In this document: one piece after another, positions 7,704 to 16,776 of the stretch
Position numbering within the stretch: position 1 is the stretch's first letter
Layout of the letters: every line of letters starts with the position of its first letter
NCBI GenBank assembly: GCA_963664285.2
Contig: CAXXNX010000047.1
Coordinates: 62,001 to 126,000 of the forward strand
Origin: JAJCYL01 sp963664285
GTDB lineage: Bacteria; Bacteroidota; Bacteroidia; Cytophagales; Cyclobacteriaceae
Direction: 5' to 3'
DNA: 64,000 bases
Made by a program: the position numbers and the translations under genes
Notes under the pieces: model-generated
Seen by the model: only the letters and a program-made list of their open reading frames with translations
Told to the model about the DNA's origin: nothing
The model's database searches: none

Positions 7704-10700
7704 ATGGCAGTAAATGGAAGCATGAACGTTTTGATTGATCGCTTGAAGGCCTATAAAAGGAAGTATTATATCAATCTGCTGCTCAAAGGGTCATTACTGT
7801 CTTCAACCATCTTAGTTTCACTTTTTCTAATATTCAGTACACTCGAATTTACACTCCGATTCAATTCACCAATTCGGGCTTTTTTATTTTTCTCTTTCCT
7901 TATTACACTTGTGCTAGTAGTTTACTTCCGGGTAATCATACCTTTAATTAAACTGATCGATAATAAAGGACAGATTGATGATGAAGTTGCCGCTAATCAA
8001 ATTGGTCAATTTTTTCCTCAAATTACTGATAAGTTACTGAATACCATACAGTTACAAAGATTTACATCGCAGGAAAATAGTCTTATCCTCGCCAGTATAG
8101 AACAAAGAACTAAGGAGATTTCAATCATAAATTTTTCCGATGCAATAGATTTAAGACAAAATCAAAGATTCTTAAAGTATCTCGCCATTCCAGGAGCGGT
8201 CCTTTTTGCCCTCTTGATTTTTGTTCCCCAGATGCTTACAGAAAGCACAACACGAATCATAAAGTTTGAAGAGGAATTTGTACCAAAACCTCCTTTTGAT
8301 TTCAATTTGCTCAACAAAGGACTACAGGGTTTTAAGAATGAAGATTTTACTGTCGATTTGTCGTTTACAGGAAATGCAATTCCTAACCAGGCTTATCTCA
8401 TTTCCAGGGGTCGTAAAATAAAAATGAAATCTGAAGGCGATGGGCGCTACTCACATACGTATAGAAAACTTCAGGCTTCTACGGACTTTAGTTTTGAAGC
8501 GGCAGGTTTCAGTTCTAATAGGTTTCAGTTAGATGTTGTTTCACGGCCTAACCTTAAGAATTTCAACATCTACCTCGACTATCCCGGTTATATCACAGAC
8601 ACGGATGAAACATTGAGCAATGTGGGAAATCTACAAATACCCGAAGGCACAAAGGTTAAGTGGCAGATGAGCACATTGGAAACTGACAGCATGAATCTCT
8701 ACTTTGCCACAGAAGATAAATTTTATCACGCAAAAGTCACTGACAATCAGATATTTGAATTCGAAAAGCGAATAATTAATACGGATAATTACTCCATTCG
8801 ATTAGTCAATAAATTCAGTGAGAACAAGGAAAAAATAGCCTATCGGGTAGACGTCAAAAAAGATGAATATCCTACAATAAACCTGGAACAGTTTCAGGAT
8901 ACCGTACTATACAGCTATCTCATCTTGGGTGGTTCTATTACAGATGACTATGGTCTGACTCAACTTCAGGTAAATTATCAGATAATCAAAGGTAAGGAAG
9001 GGTCAGCTGAGGAATCCCTAATGATTCCCATTCAGGCTACCAATAGTCAGAGCTTTTTTTATCAATGGCGCCTGGACAGTCTTTTGTTAAACGAAGGTGA
9101 TCAGGTGAAGTATTCTTTGCAGGTCTGGGATAATGATGGTGTTAATGGTCGCAAATCGACGAAGACAGGTGTTTATAGTTTCAATGTGCCAACCAGAAAT
9201 GAGATAAAGGAAAAACTGAATAAAGAATCGCAAGGGACTGAGAATCAAATAGATAACACCTTAGACCAAGCAAAGGAACTTCAAAAAAAAATTAAGGATT
9301 TAGAGGATCGCCTGAAGACTAAGAAAAATCTGGATTGGCAAGATGAGAAGCTCATTGAGGAACTGATGAAAGAAAAAGAAAAGCTCAATGAGGAACTGGA
9401 AAAGCTGAAACAAAAAAATCACGCCAACAACCGGCAAAGAGAGCGATTTACAGATCAAAACGAGAAAATCACAGAAAAAGTAAAGAAGTTACAAGAATTA
9501 ATGGATGAACTTCTTGATGACGAAACGAAGAAATTGTATGAAGAGCTTAGGAAGCTTTTAGAAGAACAACGTGGTTTAAACGAAGTTCAGAACGCTTTGG
9601 AGAATATCAGGAAAAAAGAAGAAACGCTGGAGAAGGAATTAGAAAGGGCGCTGGAGTTATTCAAACGCATGAAGATGGAATATAAATTGGATGAAGTGAT
9701 CTATGATCTCGAAGAACTTGCTGAAAAACAAGAAGAGTTAGCTGAAGAAACTACCTCTGAAGAAAATTCAACAGAGGAATTGGCCGAGGAACAGCAAGAA
9801 TTAATTGAGGAATTCGATCAGATTCAGGAAGAAATGGATGAACTCAATGAGCTTAATCAGGACCTGGAACATCCGAGTCCCATGCAGGATTCTTCTGAAG
9901 AGCAAGAGCAAATTGAACAAGAACAGCAGAATAGCAAGGAGTCAATTGAACAAAACGAACGTCAAAAATCAAATCAGTCACAAAAGAAGGCATCTGAGCA
10001 GATGAGGAAACTTTCCCAGCAAATGCAGCAAATGCAGGCTGGAATGGAAATGGAAATGATCCAGGTAAATTTGGATAATCTTCGTGATATTGTTGATAAC
10101 CTGATCACCCTGTCTTTTGACCAGGAAGACTTGATGAAGAAATTCCGAAAAGTAAATCAAAGTGATCCTCGTTTTATTGAATTATCACAATGGCAATTAA
10201 AACTTAAGGATGACGCACAGATCATTGAAGACAGTCTCCTCTCTTTAGCCAAAAGGGTATTTCAGATTGCCTCTTTTGTAACCCGGGAAGTGGATGATAT
10301 GAATAGTCATATGGATGCTAGCGTGGAGTCTCTTAGAGATAGAAATAAGGCACAGGCAGTAAGCAAGCAACAATTTGCTATGACTTCGATGAATAATCTT
10401 GCTCTGCTTCTTGATGACGTACTACAAAATATGCAGCAGGCTATGGCTGACGCTATGGGGAGTCCCAGAGCCGGCCATAAGAAGGGTAGAAAGAATATGC
10501 CCGGCCTTAGTGATTTGCAACAGGAATTGAATAAACGTATAGAGGATCTTAAAAAAAGCGGTAAGTCAGGTAGAGAGTTATCCGAAGAGCTAGCGAAATT
10601 GGCCGCTCAACAGGAAATGATTCGGGAATCGCTGGAAGAAATGCAAAGGAAGCTTGATCAAATGAATAATGAAGAGGGAGAAGGCGCTGGCGGCAATGTA

Positions 10701-11018
10701 GAGAACATTTTGAATCAAATGGAGAGGTCAGAGCTAGAATTGGTCAACAAGCGGTTGACGGACAACCTAATTCGACGTCAGCGAGACATACTGACACGAT
10801 TATTAGAATCTGAAAAGGCTTTTAGAGAAAGAGAATTAGATGATGAAAGAGAGGGTGAACAGGCTCAGGACTATGAACGATTGCTCCCTCCTGCGCTTGA
10901 GCAATACATAAAGGCAAAAGAAAAAGAGATTGAATTACTTAAAACAGTCCCTCCAAAACTAAATCCTTATTATAAAAAAGAAGTAAATGACTATTTTAGG
11001 CGACTTGGAAGTGAATAA
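7704..11018 (+). CDS. DUF4175-type giant membrane coiled-coil protein
   Basis: 1104 residues. Two membrane segments lie at about 25-47 and 57-79 and a third at about 152-174, followed by an extracytoplasmic beta-rich region (about 190-500) and then roughly 550 residues of Glu/Gln/Lys-rich coiled coil with tandem 'EELAEEQ'-like and 'QMQQMQAGMEME' stretches. This architecture matches DUF4175 proteins of Bacteroidota, whose function is not established; a cell-envelope role is an inference from topology. Start is ATG 7704 (ATG 7722 is an alternative). It heads a tightly spaced rightward block: the HATPase follows after 9 bp, then ybeY after 3 bp. Confidence 0.85.
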   Translation: MAVNGSMNVLIDRLKAYKRKYYINLLLKGSLLSSTILVSLFLIFSTLEFTLRFNSPIRAFLFFSFLITLVLVVYFRVIIPLIKLIDNKGQIDDEVAANQIGQFFPQITDKLLNTIQLQRFTSQENSLILASIEQRTKEISIINFSDAIDLRQNQRFLKYLAIPGAVLFALLIFVPQMLTESTTRIIKFEEEFVPKPPFDFNLLNKGLQGFKNEDFTVDLSFTGNAIPNQAYLISRGRKIKMKSEGDGRYSHTYRKLQASTDFSFEAAGFSSNRFQLDVVSRPNLKNFNIYLDYPGYITDTDETLSNVGNLQIPEGTKVKWQMSTLETDSMNLYFATEDKFYHAKVTDNQIFEFEKRIINTDNYSIRLVNKFSENKEKIAYRVDVKKDEYPTINLEQFQDTVLYSYLILGGSITDDYGLTQLQVNYQIIKGKEGSAEESLMIPIQATNSQSFFYQWRLDSLLLNEGDQVKYSLQVWDNDGVNGRKSTKTGVYSFNVPTRNEIKEKLNKESQGTENQIDNTLDQAKELQKKIKDLEDRLKTKKNLDWQDEKLIEELMKEKEKLNEELEKLKQKNHANNRQRERFTDQNEKITEKVKKLQELMDELLDDETKKLYEELRKLLEEQRGLNEVQNALENIRKKEETLEKELERALELFKRMKMEYKLDEVIYDLEELAEKQEELAEETTSEENSTEELAEEQQELIEEFDQIQEEMDELNELNQDLEHPSPMQDSSEEQEQIEQEQQNSKESIEQNERQKSNQSQKKASEQMRKLSQQMQQMQAGMEMEMIQVNLDNLRDIVDNLITLSFDQEDLMKKFRKVNQSDPRFIELSQWQLKLKDDAQIIEDSLLSLAKRVFQIASFVTREVDDMNSHMDASVESLRDRNKAQAVSKQQFAMTSMNNLALLLDDVLQNMQQAMADAMGSPRAGHKKGRKNMPGLSDLQQELNKRIEDLKKSGKSGRELSEELAKLAAQQEMIRESLEEMQRKLDQMNNEEGEGAGGNVENILNQMERSELELVNKRLTDNLIRRQRDILTRLLESEKAFRERELDDEREGEQAQDYERLLPPALEQYIKAKEKEIELLKTVPPKLNPYYKKEVNDYFRRLGSE

Positions 11019-11027
11019 CCTATTCTA

Positions 11028-11435
11028 ATGACATCAGTATCTATAAATAAGATCAAAATTCCCTCTTTGGCCGAGAATATCCGTATCGTTGAAAGTTTCA
11101 TAGACAATGCTAAAGATGCCTACCAGCTTGATGATGATATTTATGGGAATATTATGGTAGCAGTTACGGAATCTGTCAATAATGCTATCAAACACGGCAA
11201 TCAAAGCGATAAGAATAAGAATGTATCACTTAGTCTCAATTTTGAAGCAAAATTGATCAAATTCGTTATTGAAGATGAAGGTATTGGTTTTAATCATCGA
11301 AATCTACCGGATCCAACCGCACCGGAGAATATTGACAAGCCCGAGGGAAGGGGTATCTTTCTCATGAAACACCTGTCGGATGAAGTTAACTTCAAAAATG
11401 AGGGGAAGACTGTGGAACTCTGTTTCTATCTCTGA
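11028..11435 (+). CDS. RsbW/SpoIIAB-like HATPase (anti-sigma-type kinase)
   Basis: 135-residue stand-alone HATPase_c domain. The N-box 'VTESVNNAIKHGNQ', the G1 box 'VIEDEGIGFN' and the G2 box 'GRGIFLMKHL' are all visible, the pattern of the RsbW/SpoIIAB group of serine kinases and anti-sigma factors. No sigma factor, STAS-domain antagonist or phosphatase is adjacent, so the partner is unknown; it sits between the DUF4175 gene and ybeY, spaced 9 and 3 bp. Confidence 0.87.
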   Translation: MTSVSINKIKIPSLAENIRIVESFIDNAKDAYQLDDDIYGNIMVAVTESVNNAIKHGNQSDKNKNVSLSLNFEAKLIKFVIEDEGIGFNHRNLPDPTAPENIDKPEGRGIFLMKHLSDEVNFKNEGKTVELCFYL

Positions 11436-11438
11436 TAA

Positions 11439-11864
11439 ATGAATGGAATTCGCTTCTTTAACGAAGACACAACCTTTCTGCTAAAACATAAATCAGTGCT
11501 AAGAACCTGGATTAAGCGTGTCATTGTTCAGGAAAAACTTCAGTTAGAATCTCTTAACTACATTTTTTGTTCAGACCAGTATTTATGGAAAATGAACAAA
11601 GAATACCTTGAGCATGATACTTATACCGACATAATCACCTTTGATAATTCCAGTGGGGAAAAGATGGTTGAGGCAGACGTTTTTATCAGCGTGGATCGCG
11701 TAAAAGAAAACGCTCAAATTCAAAATATAACATTCCTGCAGGAGCTTTACCGTGTAATGGTCCATGGTATCCTCCATCTTATGGGGTTCAACGATAAGAC
11801 TCCCAACCAAAAGCGAGTAATGAGTGAAAAAGAGGATGCTTGTATATCTTTGCTGAAACTTTAA
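11439..11864 (+). CDS. ybeY: endoribonuclease YbeY (16S rRNA maturation)
   Basis: 141-residue metal-dependent endoribonuclease needed for 16S rRNA 3'-end processing and ribosome quality control. The zinc motif reads 'HGILHLMGFND'; the first two His ligands are kept, while the position of the third His found in proteobacterial HGxLHLxGYDH is Asp. The same His-to-Asp pattern is common in Bacteroidota homologues, so I do not regard it as inactivating. The 'DIITFD' strand typical of the family is present. The stop is immediately followed by the first parS-like palindrome. Confidence 0.93.
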   Translation: MNGIRFFNEDTTFLLKHKSVLRTWIKRVIVQEKLQLESLNYIFCSDQYLWKMNKEYLEHDTYTDIITFDNSSGEKMVEADVFISVDRVKENAQIQNITFLQELYRVMVHGILHLMGFNDKTPNQKRVMSEKEDACISLLKL

Positions 11865-11880
11865 TGTTCCACGTGGAACA
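11865..11880. promoter_or_regulatory. parS-like ParB binding site 1
   Basis: TGTTCCACGTGGAACA, a perfect 16-bp palindrome matching the chromosomal parS consensus (TGTTnCACGTGnAACA). It begins directly after the ybeY stop codon, in the 60-bp gap before mnmG. A second near-identical site lies 35 bp downstream. Such sites load ParB and SMC near the replication origin. Confidence 0.85.
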
Positions 11881-11899
11881 ATTTAATTGTATCGTTTAG

Positions 11900-11915
11900 T
11901 GTTTCACGTGGAACA
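11900..11915. promoter_or_regulatory. parS-like ParB binding site 2
   Basis: TGTTTCACGTGGAACA, matching the parS consensus with one asymmetric pair. The centres of the two sites are 35 bp apart, upstream of mnmG (gidA), a gene that is near the origin in many bacteria. Confidence 0.82.
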
Positions 11916-11924
11916 CCTGAGAAT

Positions 11925-13787
11925 ATGTTTCAACAATATGATGTAATTGTAGTGGGTGCTGGCCATGCCGGTTGTGAAGCCGCTGCTGCTGCGTCCAAAT
12001 TGGGATCGAAAACGCTATTGATTACCATGAACATGCAAACCATAGCTCAAATGTCCTGTAATCCAGCTATGGGTGGAATCGCTAAAGGACAAATCGTGCG
12101 TGAAATTGATGCGCTGGGAGGACTCTCAGGGATTATTTCGGACAAATCAATGATCCAGTTCCGAATGCTGAGCCGATCCAAAGGACCAGCTATGTGGAGC
12201 CCGCGAACTCAGAACGATAGACAGCGGTTTGCCGAAGAGTGGAGATTAGCACTGGAAAAAATTCCCAATCTCGATTTCTGGCAAGAAATGGTTGCCGGAA
12301 TAATAGTTAAAGATGGTCGTATTGTAGGCGTAAAAACCGGTATGGGTCTTGAAATACAAGCGAGAGCAGTTGTCCTTACCAATGGCACTTTTCTCAATGG
12401 AGTTATTCATATAGGTGAAAAAAGATTTGGTGGCGGAAGAACCGGGGAGAAAGCGGCAACCGGAATTACAGAGCAACTTATTGAATTAGGATTCGAATCC
12501 GGACGAATGAAAACCGGAACACCTCCCAGAATAGATGGAAGAAGTTTGAACTATGAGGTGATGGAAGAACAACCCGGTGACGAAAATCCTGGAAAGTTCT
12601 CCTTCTCAAATACCACCACATTAGCCACACAGAAGAGCTGCCACATAACATATACCAATCCAGAAGTTCATGCTATTCTCGAGACTGGTTTTGAACAGTC
12701 CCCGATGTTCACTGGTCGAATCAAAGGAATCGGGCCAAGGTATTGCCCTTCCATTGAAGACAAAATCAATCGTTTTGCAGAAAGAGACAGACATCAAATC
12801 TTTGTTGAACCAGAAGGATGGAATACTGTAGAAGTTTACGTTAACGGCTTTTCTACCTCCCTTCCGGAACATGTTCAATTAGCAGCTTTGAGGAAAATAC
12901 CAGGATTCGAAGAGGCCAAAATGTTTAGACCTGGATATGCCATAGAGTACGACTATTTTCCTCCAACGCAATTAAAAACAACACTGGAAGCCAAATTAGT
13001 GGATAATCTATATTTCGCAGGTCAAATAAATGGTACAACGGGATATGAAGAGGCAGCTTGTCAGGGACTGATAGTCGGAATAAACGCCCATAGAAAAATT
13101 TCGGAATGTAATCCCTTTGTACTGTCACGGTCAGAAGCATACATAGGTGTGTTAATAGACGATCTAATCAATAAGGGCACGGATGAACCATACCGCATGT
13201 TTACATCGCGGGCAGAATTCAGGATCTTATTAAGACAGGACAACGCCGACCTTCGATTGACCGAATTGGGGCATAAAATTGGTCTGGCAGATGATAGAAG
13301 ATTAGAAGCCACTCTTGATAAGAAGCTGGAAACTGCAGAAGTAATTAGTTTCTTAAAGACTTTGAAACTAAGCCCCGATCTTGCAAATGAAAGTCTTGAG
13401 GAGTTTAATACTGCAACTATTAAAGAAAAGATCTCCGCCTACAAGCTCTTAAAAAGGCCACAAATAACCATCGATTCTCTATTTGCCATGGATTCTGGCT
13501 TGAGAGATTCTTTCAAAAAATACTCCATTAATATACTGGAGCAAGCCGAAATACAGATAAAGTATGAGACCTATATTGAAAAAGAAAAAAAACTTGTCAG
13601 TAAAATCACGGGTCTTGAAAGTCATGTTATACCCAAAGAAATTGATTATCAAAACGTCAGCGCCCTATCAGCTGAAGCTGTAGAAAAACTTAATAAAGTC
13701 AAACCTGAAACCATTGGTCAAGCGTCACGTATTAGCGGTGTGTCTCCCGCTGATATATCAATACTAATGGTTTATCTCGGAAAGTAA
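11925..13787 (+). CDS. mnmG: tRNA uridine-5-carboxymethylaminomethyl enzyme MnmG (GidA)
   Basis: 620-residue FAD protein which, with MnmE, installs the cmnm5 group at U34 of several tRNAs. The N-terminal Rossmann motif 'VVGAGHAGCEAA' (residues 9-20), the 'SCNPAMGGIAKGQ' signature, the 'NGTFLNGVIHIG' segment, 'CPSIEDKINRF' and the C-terminal 'IGQASRISGVSPADISIL' helical domain are all present, and the length is normal. The start is the ATG at 11925, 9 bp after the second parS site. The methyltransferase gene follows after 1 bp. Confidence 0.98.
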   Translation: MFQQYDVIVVGAGHAGCEAAAAASKLGSKTLLITMNMQTIAQMSCNPAMGGIAKGQIVREIDALGGLSGIISDKSMIQFRMLSRSKGPAMWSPRTQNDRQRFAEEWRLALEKIPNLDFWQEMVAGIIVKDGRIVGVKTGMGLEIQARAVVLTNGTFLNGVIHIGEKRFGGGRTGEKAATGITEQLIELGFESGRMKTGTPPRIDGRSLNYEVMEEQPGDENPGKFSFSNTTTLATQKSCHITYTNPEVHAILETGFEQSPMFTGRIKGIGPRYCPSIEDKINRFAERDRHQIFVEPEGWNTVEVYVNGFSTSLPEHVQLAALRKIPGFEEAKMFRPGYAIEYDYFPPTQLKTTLEAKLVDNLYFAGQINGTTGYEEAACQGLIVGINAHRKISECNPFVLSRSEAYIGVLIDDLINKGTDEPYRMFTSRAEFRILLRQDNADLRLTELGHKIGLADDRRLEATLDKKLETAEVISFLKTLKLSPDLANESLEEFNTATIKEKISAYKLLKRPQITIDSLFAMDSGLRDSFKKYSINILEQAEIQIKYETYIEKEKKLVSKITGLESHVIPKEIDYQNVSALSAEAVEKLNKVKPETIGQASRISGVSPADISILMVYLGK

Positions 13788-13788
13788 G

Positions 13789-14676
13789 ATGTACGAAAGA
13801 ATCCAGGAATGTCCAATTTGTCAACATACCAAATTCTCCAATTATATCATATGTACTGACCACTTAATTTCTGATGAGAGCTTTGCTATAGTACAGTGTA
13901 ACAACTGTGGTTTGAAATTTACTAACCCCCGCCCAACAGAAGAAAACGCGGCCCAATACTACATATCATCAGAATATAATTCTCATAAAGGAAAAAGAGA
14001 AGGTTTAGTTGACACCATATACAACATTGTCAGAAAATTTGCATTAAAGGGTAAGCTAAAACTTATCAATTCATTACATGTCGAAAAAGGCAAATTGCTT
14101 GATGTTGGCTGTGGAACAGGATTATTACTTGATGTTTGTGCTAAAAATGGTTGGAATGTAGTTGGCATTGAAAACAATGAAAATGCAAGAAGATTAGCTG
14201 AGTCGAATTCATCAGCGCTAATTCTTAAGAGTCTTGAAGAGCTGGAAAGAAATAAAGAATTTGACATTATCACTCTATGGCATGTTTTAGAGCACTTACA
14301 TGATTTAAGTGGTTCATTGAAAATATTGAGGAAGATGCTTAAAAAGAATGGTTCATTAATAATTGCTGTCCCTAATAGCTATTCCTGGGATAACTCACAC
14401 TACCAGGAGATGTGGGCTGGATACGATGTGCCGCGGCATTTATATCACTTTAATCCATTGATTATCAATAAGTTAACAAGAGAATGTGAATTCAAGGTCA
14501 AGGAAATTATTCCTATGAAACTTGATGCGTTTTATGTTAGTTTGCTAAGCGAAAAGTATATACACGGAAAGGAACGTTTTTTTAAAGCATTCACTTCAGG
14601 GTTGAAATCAAACAGATGGGCAAAAAAGAATCAGAACAATTATTCAAGTCTGATCTACATTCTTTCCAAAAAATAA
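13789..14676 (+). CDS. class I SAM-dependent methyltransferase with N-terminal zinc ribbon
   Basis: 295 residues. An N-terminal treble-clef/zinc-ribbon module has Cys8/Cys11 and Cys37/Cys40 ('CPIC...CNNC') followed by 'LKFTNPRP'. The SAM-binding motif I is 'LLDVGCGTGLLL' near residue 105, with 'VVGIENNENA' (motif II) and 'DIITLWHVLEHL' (motif post-I/III). This arrangement is common in methyltransferases acting on sugars or lipids, but the substrate is unknown. It starts 1 bp after mnmG and its end overlaps the next gene by 61 bp. Confidence 0.88.
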   Translation: MYERIQECPICQHTKFSNYIICTDHLISDESFAIVQCNNCGLKFTNPRPTEENAAQYYISSEYNSHKGKREGLVDTIYNIVRKFALKGKLKLINSLHVEKGKLLDVGCGTGLLLDVCAKNGWNVVGIENNENARRLAESNSSALILKSLEELERNKEFDIITLWHVLEHLHDLSGSLKILRKMLKKNGSLIIAVPNSYSWDNSHYQEMWAGYDVPRHLYHFNPLIINKLTRECEFKVKEIIPMKLDAFYVSLLSEKYIHGKERFFKAFTSGLKSNRWAKKNQNNYSSLIYILSKK

Positions 14677-16412
14677 AGCGCTGTATCTATAGCCTTTTTG
14701 GTATTCTAATACTGAGCTTGATCCTTTCAGCATGTGCTAATAAAGGTTTAATTAGCGGAGGAGAAAAAGATACTATTCCTCCGGAAATGATTAGCACTAT
14801 TCCGTTTAATCAGTCCCTCGACTATAAAGGAACCCAAATTGTCCTCACATTCAATGAGCGAGTGCAAGTACAACAGCTTCAAAGAAAACTTTTAATCACA
14901 CCATTTATTGATACAAAGTATAAAGTCAAGATTAACAAAAACATTCTCCATCTATCTTTTGAAAAAAATTTCAGCGACAGTACTACCTTTACACTCAATT
15001 TCTCAGATGCCATAACTGATGTTACTGAGAATAATCCCGGCAGAAATGTTATTGTTGCCTTTAGTACGTGGCACATCATTGATTCCCTCACTATTTTCGG
15101 AAAGGTTGTTGATCTCATGTCCAACCAACCCATTGATGCCGCTGCAGTATCAGTCTATGAAGCAGAGGATACGCTGGATATTTTCACTGGAAAACCATAC
15201 TACTTTGCCATTACCGATGAACAGGGAAGATTTTCCATTCAAAATATGAGGGGGGGTAGGTATAGAATGTATGCCTTCAAGGATGAAAATGGTAATTATC
15301 TCAATGAGCCTGCCGCTGAATCACATGGTTTTACCAGAGATACATTGCAAATTGAAACACAAACGGATTCCATCATTGTTCCATTAATCTTACAAGATGT
15401 TCAGGACCTTAAGTTGGTCAATACGAGAAGTAATGGCAATCATTTTGATGTTAGGTATAACAAATACATTCAGGCATACTCGTTTCAGCCAATCAATTCG
15501 AAATATCCAATTCTACCAAGTACTTTAACTTCAGAAAATTTAGCGGTTCGCTTTTATGAAGAAAATACCCACCAGGATAGTACTGGTTACTATTTAACTG
15601 TCAACGATAGTGTGGGCAACTCGAAAATTGATACCATTTACATCAAGTTTACTGATCGTAAACTCATCTTGGGTGATTTAGTCATTGATATTTCTCCTGG
15701 ACATAATTCAAAAGTAACCGAGGAATTCCTGGTTAAGATGAATTTCAGCAAGCCAATTATATCAATTAATTGCGATAGTCTATTAGTAATGTATGACACT
15801 TTAAAAACATATCGTATCGATTCGATCGGAGAGATTACATGGAATTGGAATATGACACAGCTCACCATCACAGCTAAGCTTGATAAGAATTATCTCAAAA
15901 GCAAAATAGAAGAAATAAAACAATTAAAAGATAGTCTCACACGATTAGATTTACTTAATGGTGTTCAACCAAATTTAACAATAAAACCAGCAAAGCAAAG
16001 AAAAATTAATATTAACAAAGTTCAATTATATGCAGGTTATGGTACCTTCATATCTATTGAAAATGATTCAAGTAAAATTCTTCAACCCATATATGAATTT
16101 AAAGAAGTTGGAAAGTTTGGAAAGATCAGCGGAGAAATTGCAATCGATTCTGCTTATTTCATTGTACAACTAATCAATATTAAATACGAAAAATTAAGGG
16201 AATTATATAATCGAAAGAATTACGAATTCGATTTTGTGCCACCCGGGAAATATAATATTAGGGTATTGGTTGATACTAATAATGATCAAAAATGGTCGTT
16301 TGGGAATATTAAGAAAGGTATTACACCTGAAAAAGTTTTTTTCCACGACACTTTTATTGAATTACGGGAGAATTGGGAAATTAATAACATCAATATTTTG
16401 ATTGATCCCTAA
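14616..16412 (+). CDS. Ig-like (Big_5/SbsA-type) domain lipoprotein
   Basis: 598 residues with a signal peptide ending in a lipobox ('LILSAC', Cys about residue 40), so predicted to be a lipoprotein. The mature start 'GGEKDTIPPEMISTIP' and 'IVLTFNERVQV' are typical of the Bacteroidota Ig-like domain (Big_5). A carboxypeptidase-regulatory-like beta-sandwich follows ('IFGKVVDLMSNQPIDAAAVSVYE'). The start lies inside the methyltransferase gene (61-bp overlap); no later ATG would keep the signal peptide. The gene is the last before the candidate origin. Function unknown; probably envelope-associated. Confidence 0.82.
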   Translation: MGKKESEQLFKSDLHSFQKIKRCIYSLFGILILSLILSACANKGLISGGEKDTIPPEMISTIPFNQSLDYKGTQIVLTFNERVQVQQLQRKLLITPFIDTKYKVKINKNILHLSFEKNFSDSTTFTLNFSDAITDVTENNPGRNVIVAFSTWHIIDSLTIFGKVVDLMSNQPIDAAAVSVYEAEDTLDIFTGKPYYFAITDEQGRFSIQNMRGGRYRMYAFKDENGNYLNEPAAESHGFTRDTLQIETQTDSIIVPLILQDVQDLKLVNTRSNGNHFDVRYNKYIQAYSFQPINSKYPILPSTLTSENLAVRFYEENTHQDSTGYYLTVNDSVGNSKIDTIYIKFTDRKLILGDLVIDISPGHNSKVTEEFLVKMNFSKPIISINCDSLLVMYDTLKTYRIDSIGEITWNWNMTQLTITAKLDKNYLKSKIEEIKQLKDSLTRLDLLNGVQPNLTIKPAKQRKININKVQLYAGYGTFISIENDSSKILQPIYEFKEVGKFGKISGEIAIDSAYFIVQLINIKYEKLRELYNRKNYEFDFVPPGKYNIRVLVDTNNDQKWSFGNIKKGITPEKVFFHDTFIELRENWEINNINILIDP

Positions 16413-16776
16413 TGTTAACTCTTTGTTAAAAAGAGGTTAATATCAGGTTAATTATTCTAACATTAATTTATCATTACATCCAACCACACACATCATTAGT
16501 CTAAATGTTTATTAACTATTAGTTATTAACTACTTATCAAATTATGTAAATAGCTATGGGTATTGTCCACATAAATCACATACTTGGGAATAACTTATCT
16601 AAGTTATTGAATATCTGTAACTTAAGGTGGAATTATCTTGTTGATCGTCATCGAGTTATTTAACTACCATCAACATTTTAAAAAAACAAATTCATTTTAG
16701 ATGACTTATACACATATCCACAGTCCTAATATATAATAATAATAATCTTTTATTATATAATTAAAACTATAGATGT
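16413..16776. other. candidate chromosomal replication origin (oriC)
   Basis: 364 bp with no reading frame, strongly AT-rich. It contains a perfect TTATNCACA DnaA box (16706-16714), directly abutting an 8/9 match ATATCCACA (16714-16722), and another 8/9 match TTGTCCACA (16563-16571). Downstream of the box pair lies a TATATAATAATAATAATC-type AT tract (about 16730-16768), a plausible unwinding element. A perfect 8-bp-arm palindrome ATAACTTA-tc-TAAGTTAT lies at 16591-16608. Two parS sites and mnmG are 4.5 kb away. The right edge is now defined by an IS30 insertion. Origin function is an inference; dnaA is not in the window. Confidence 0.55.
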
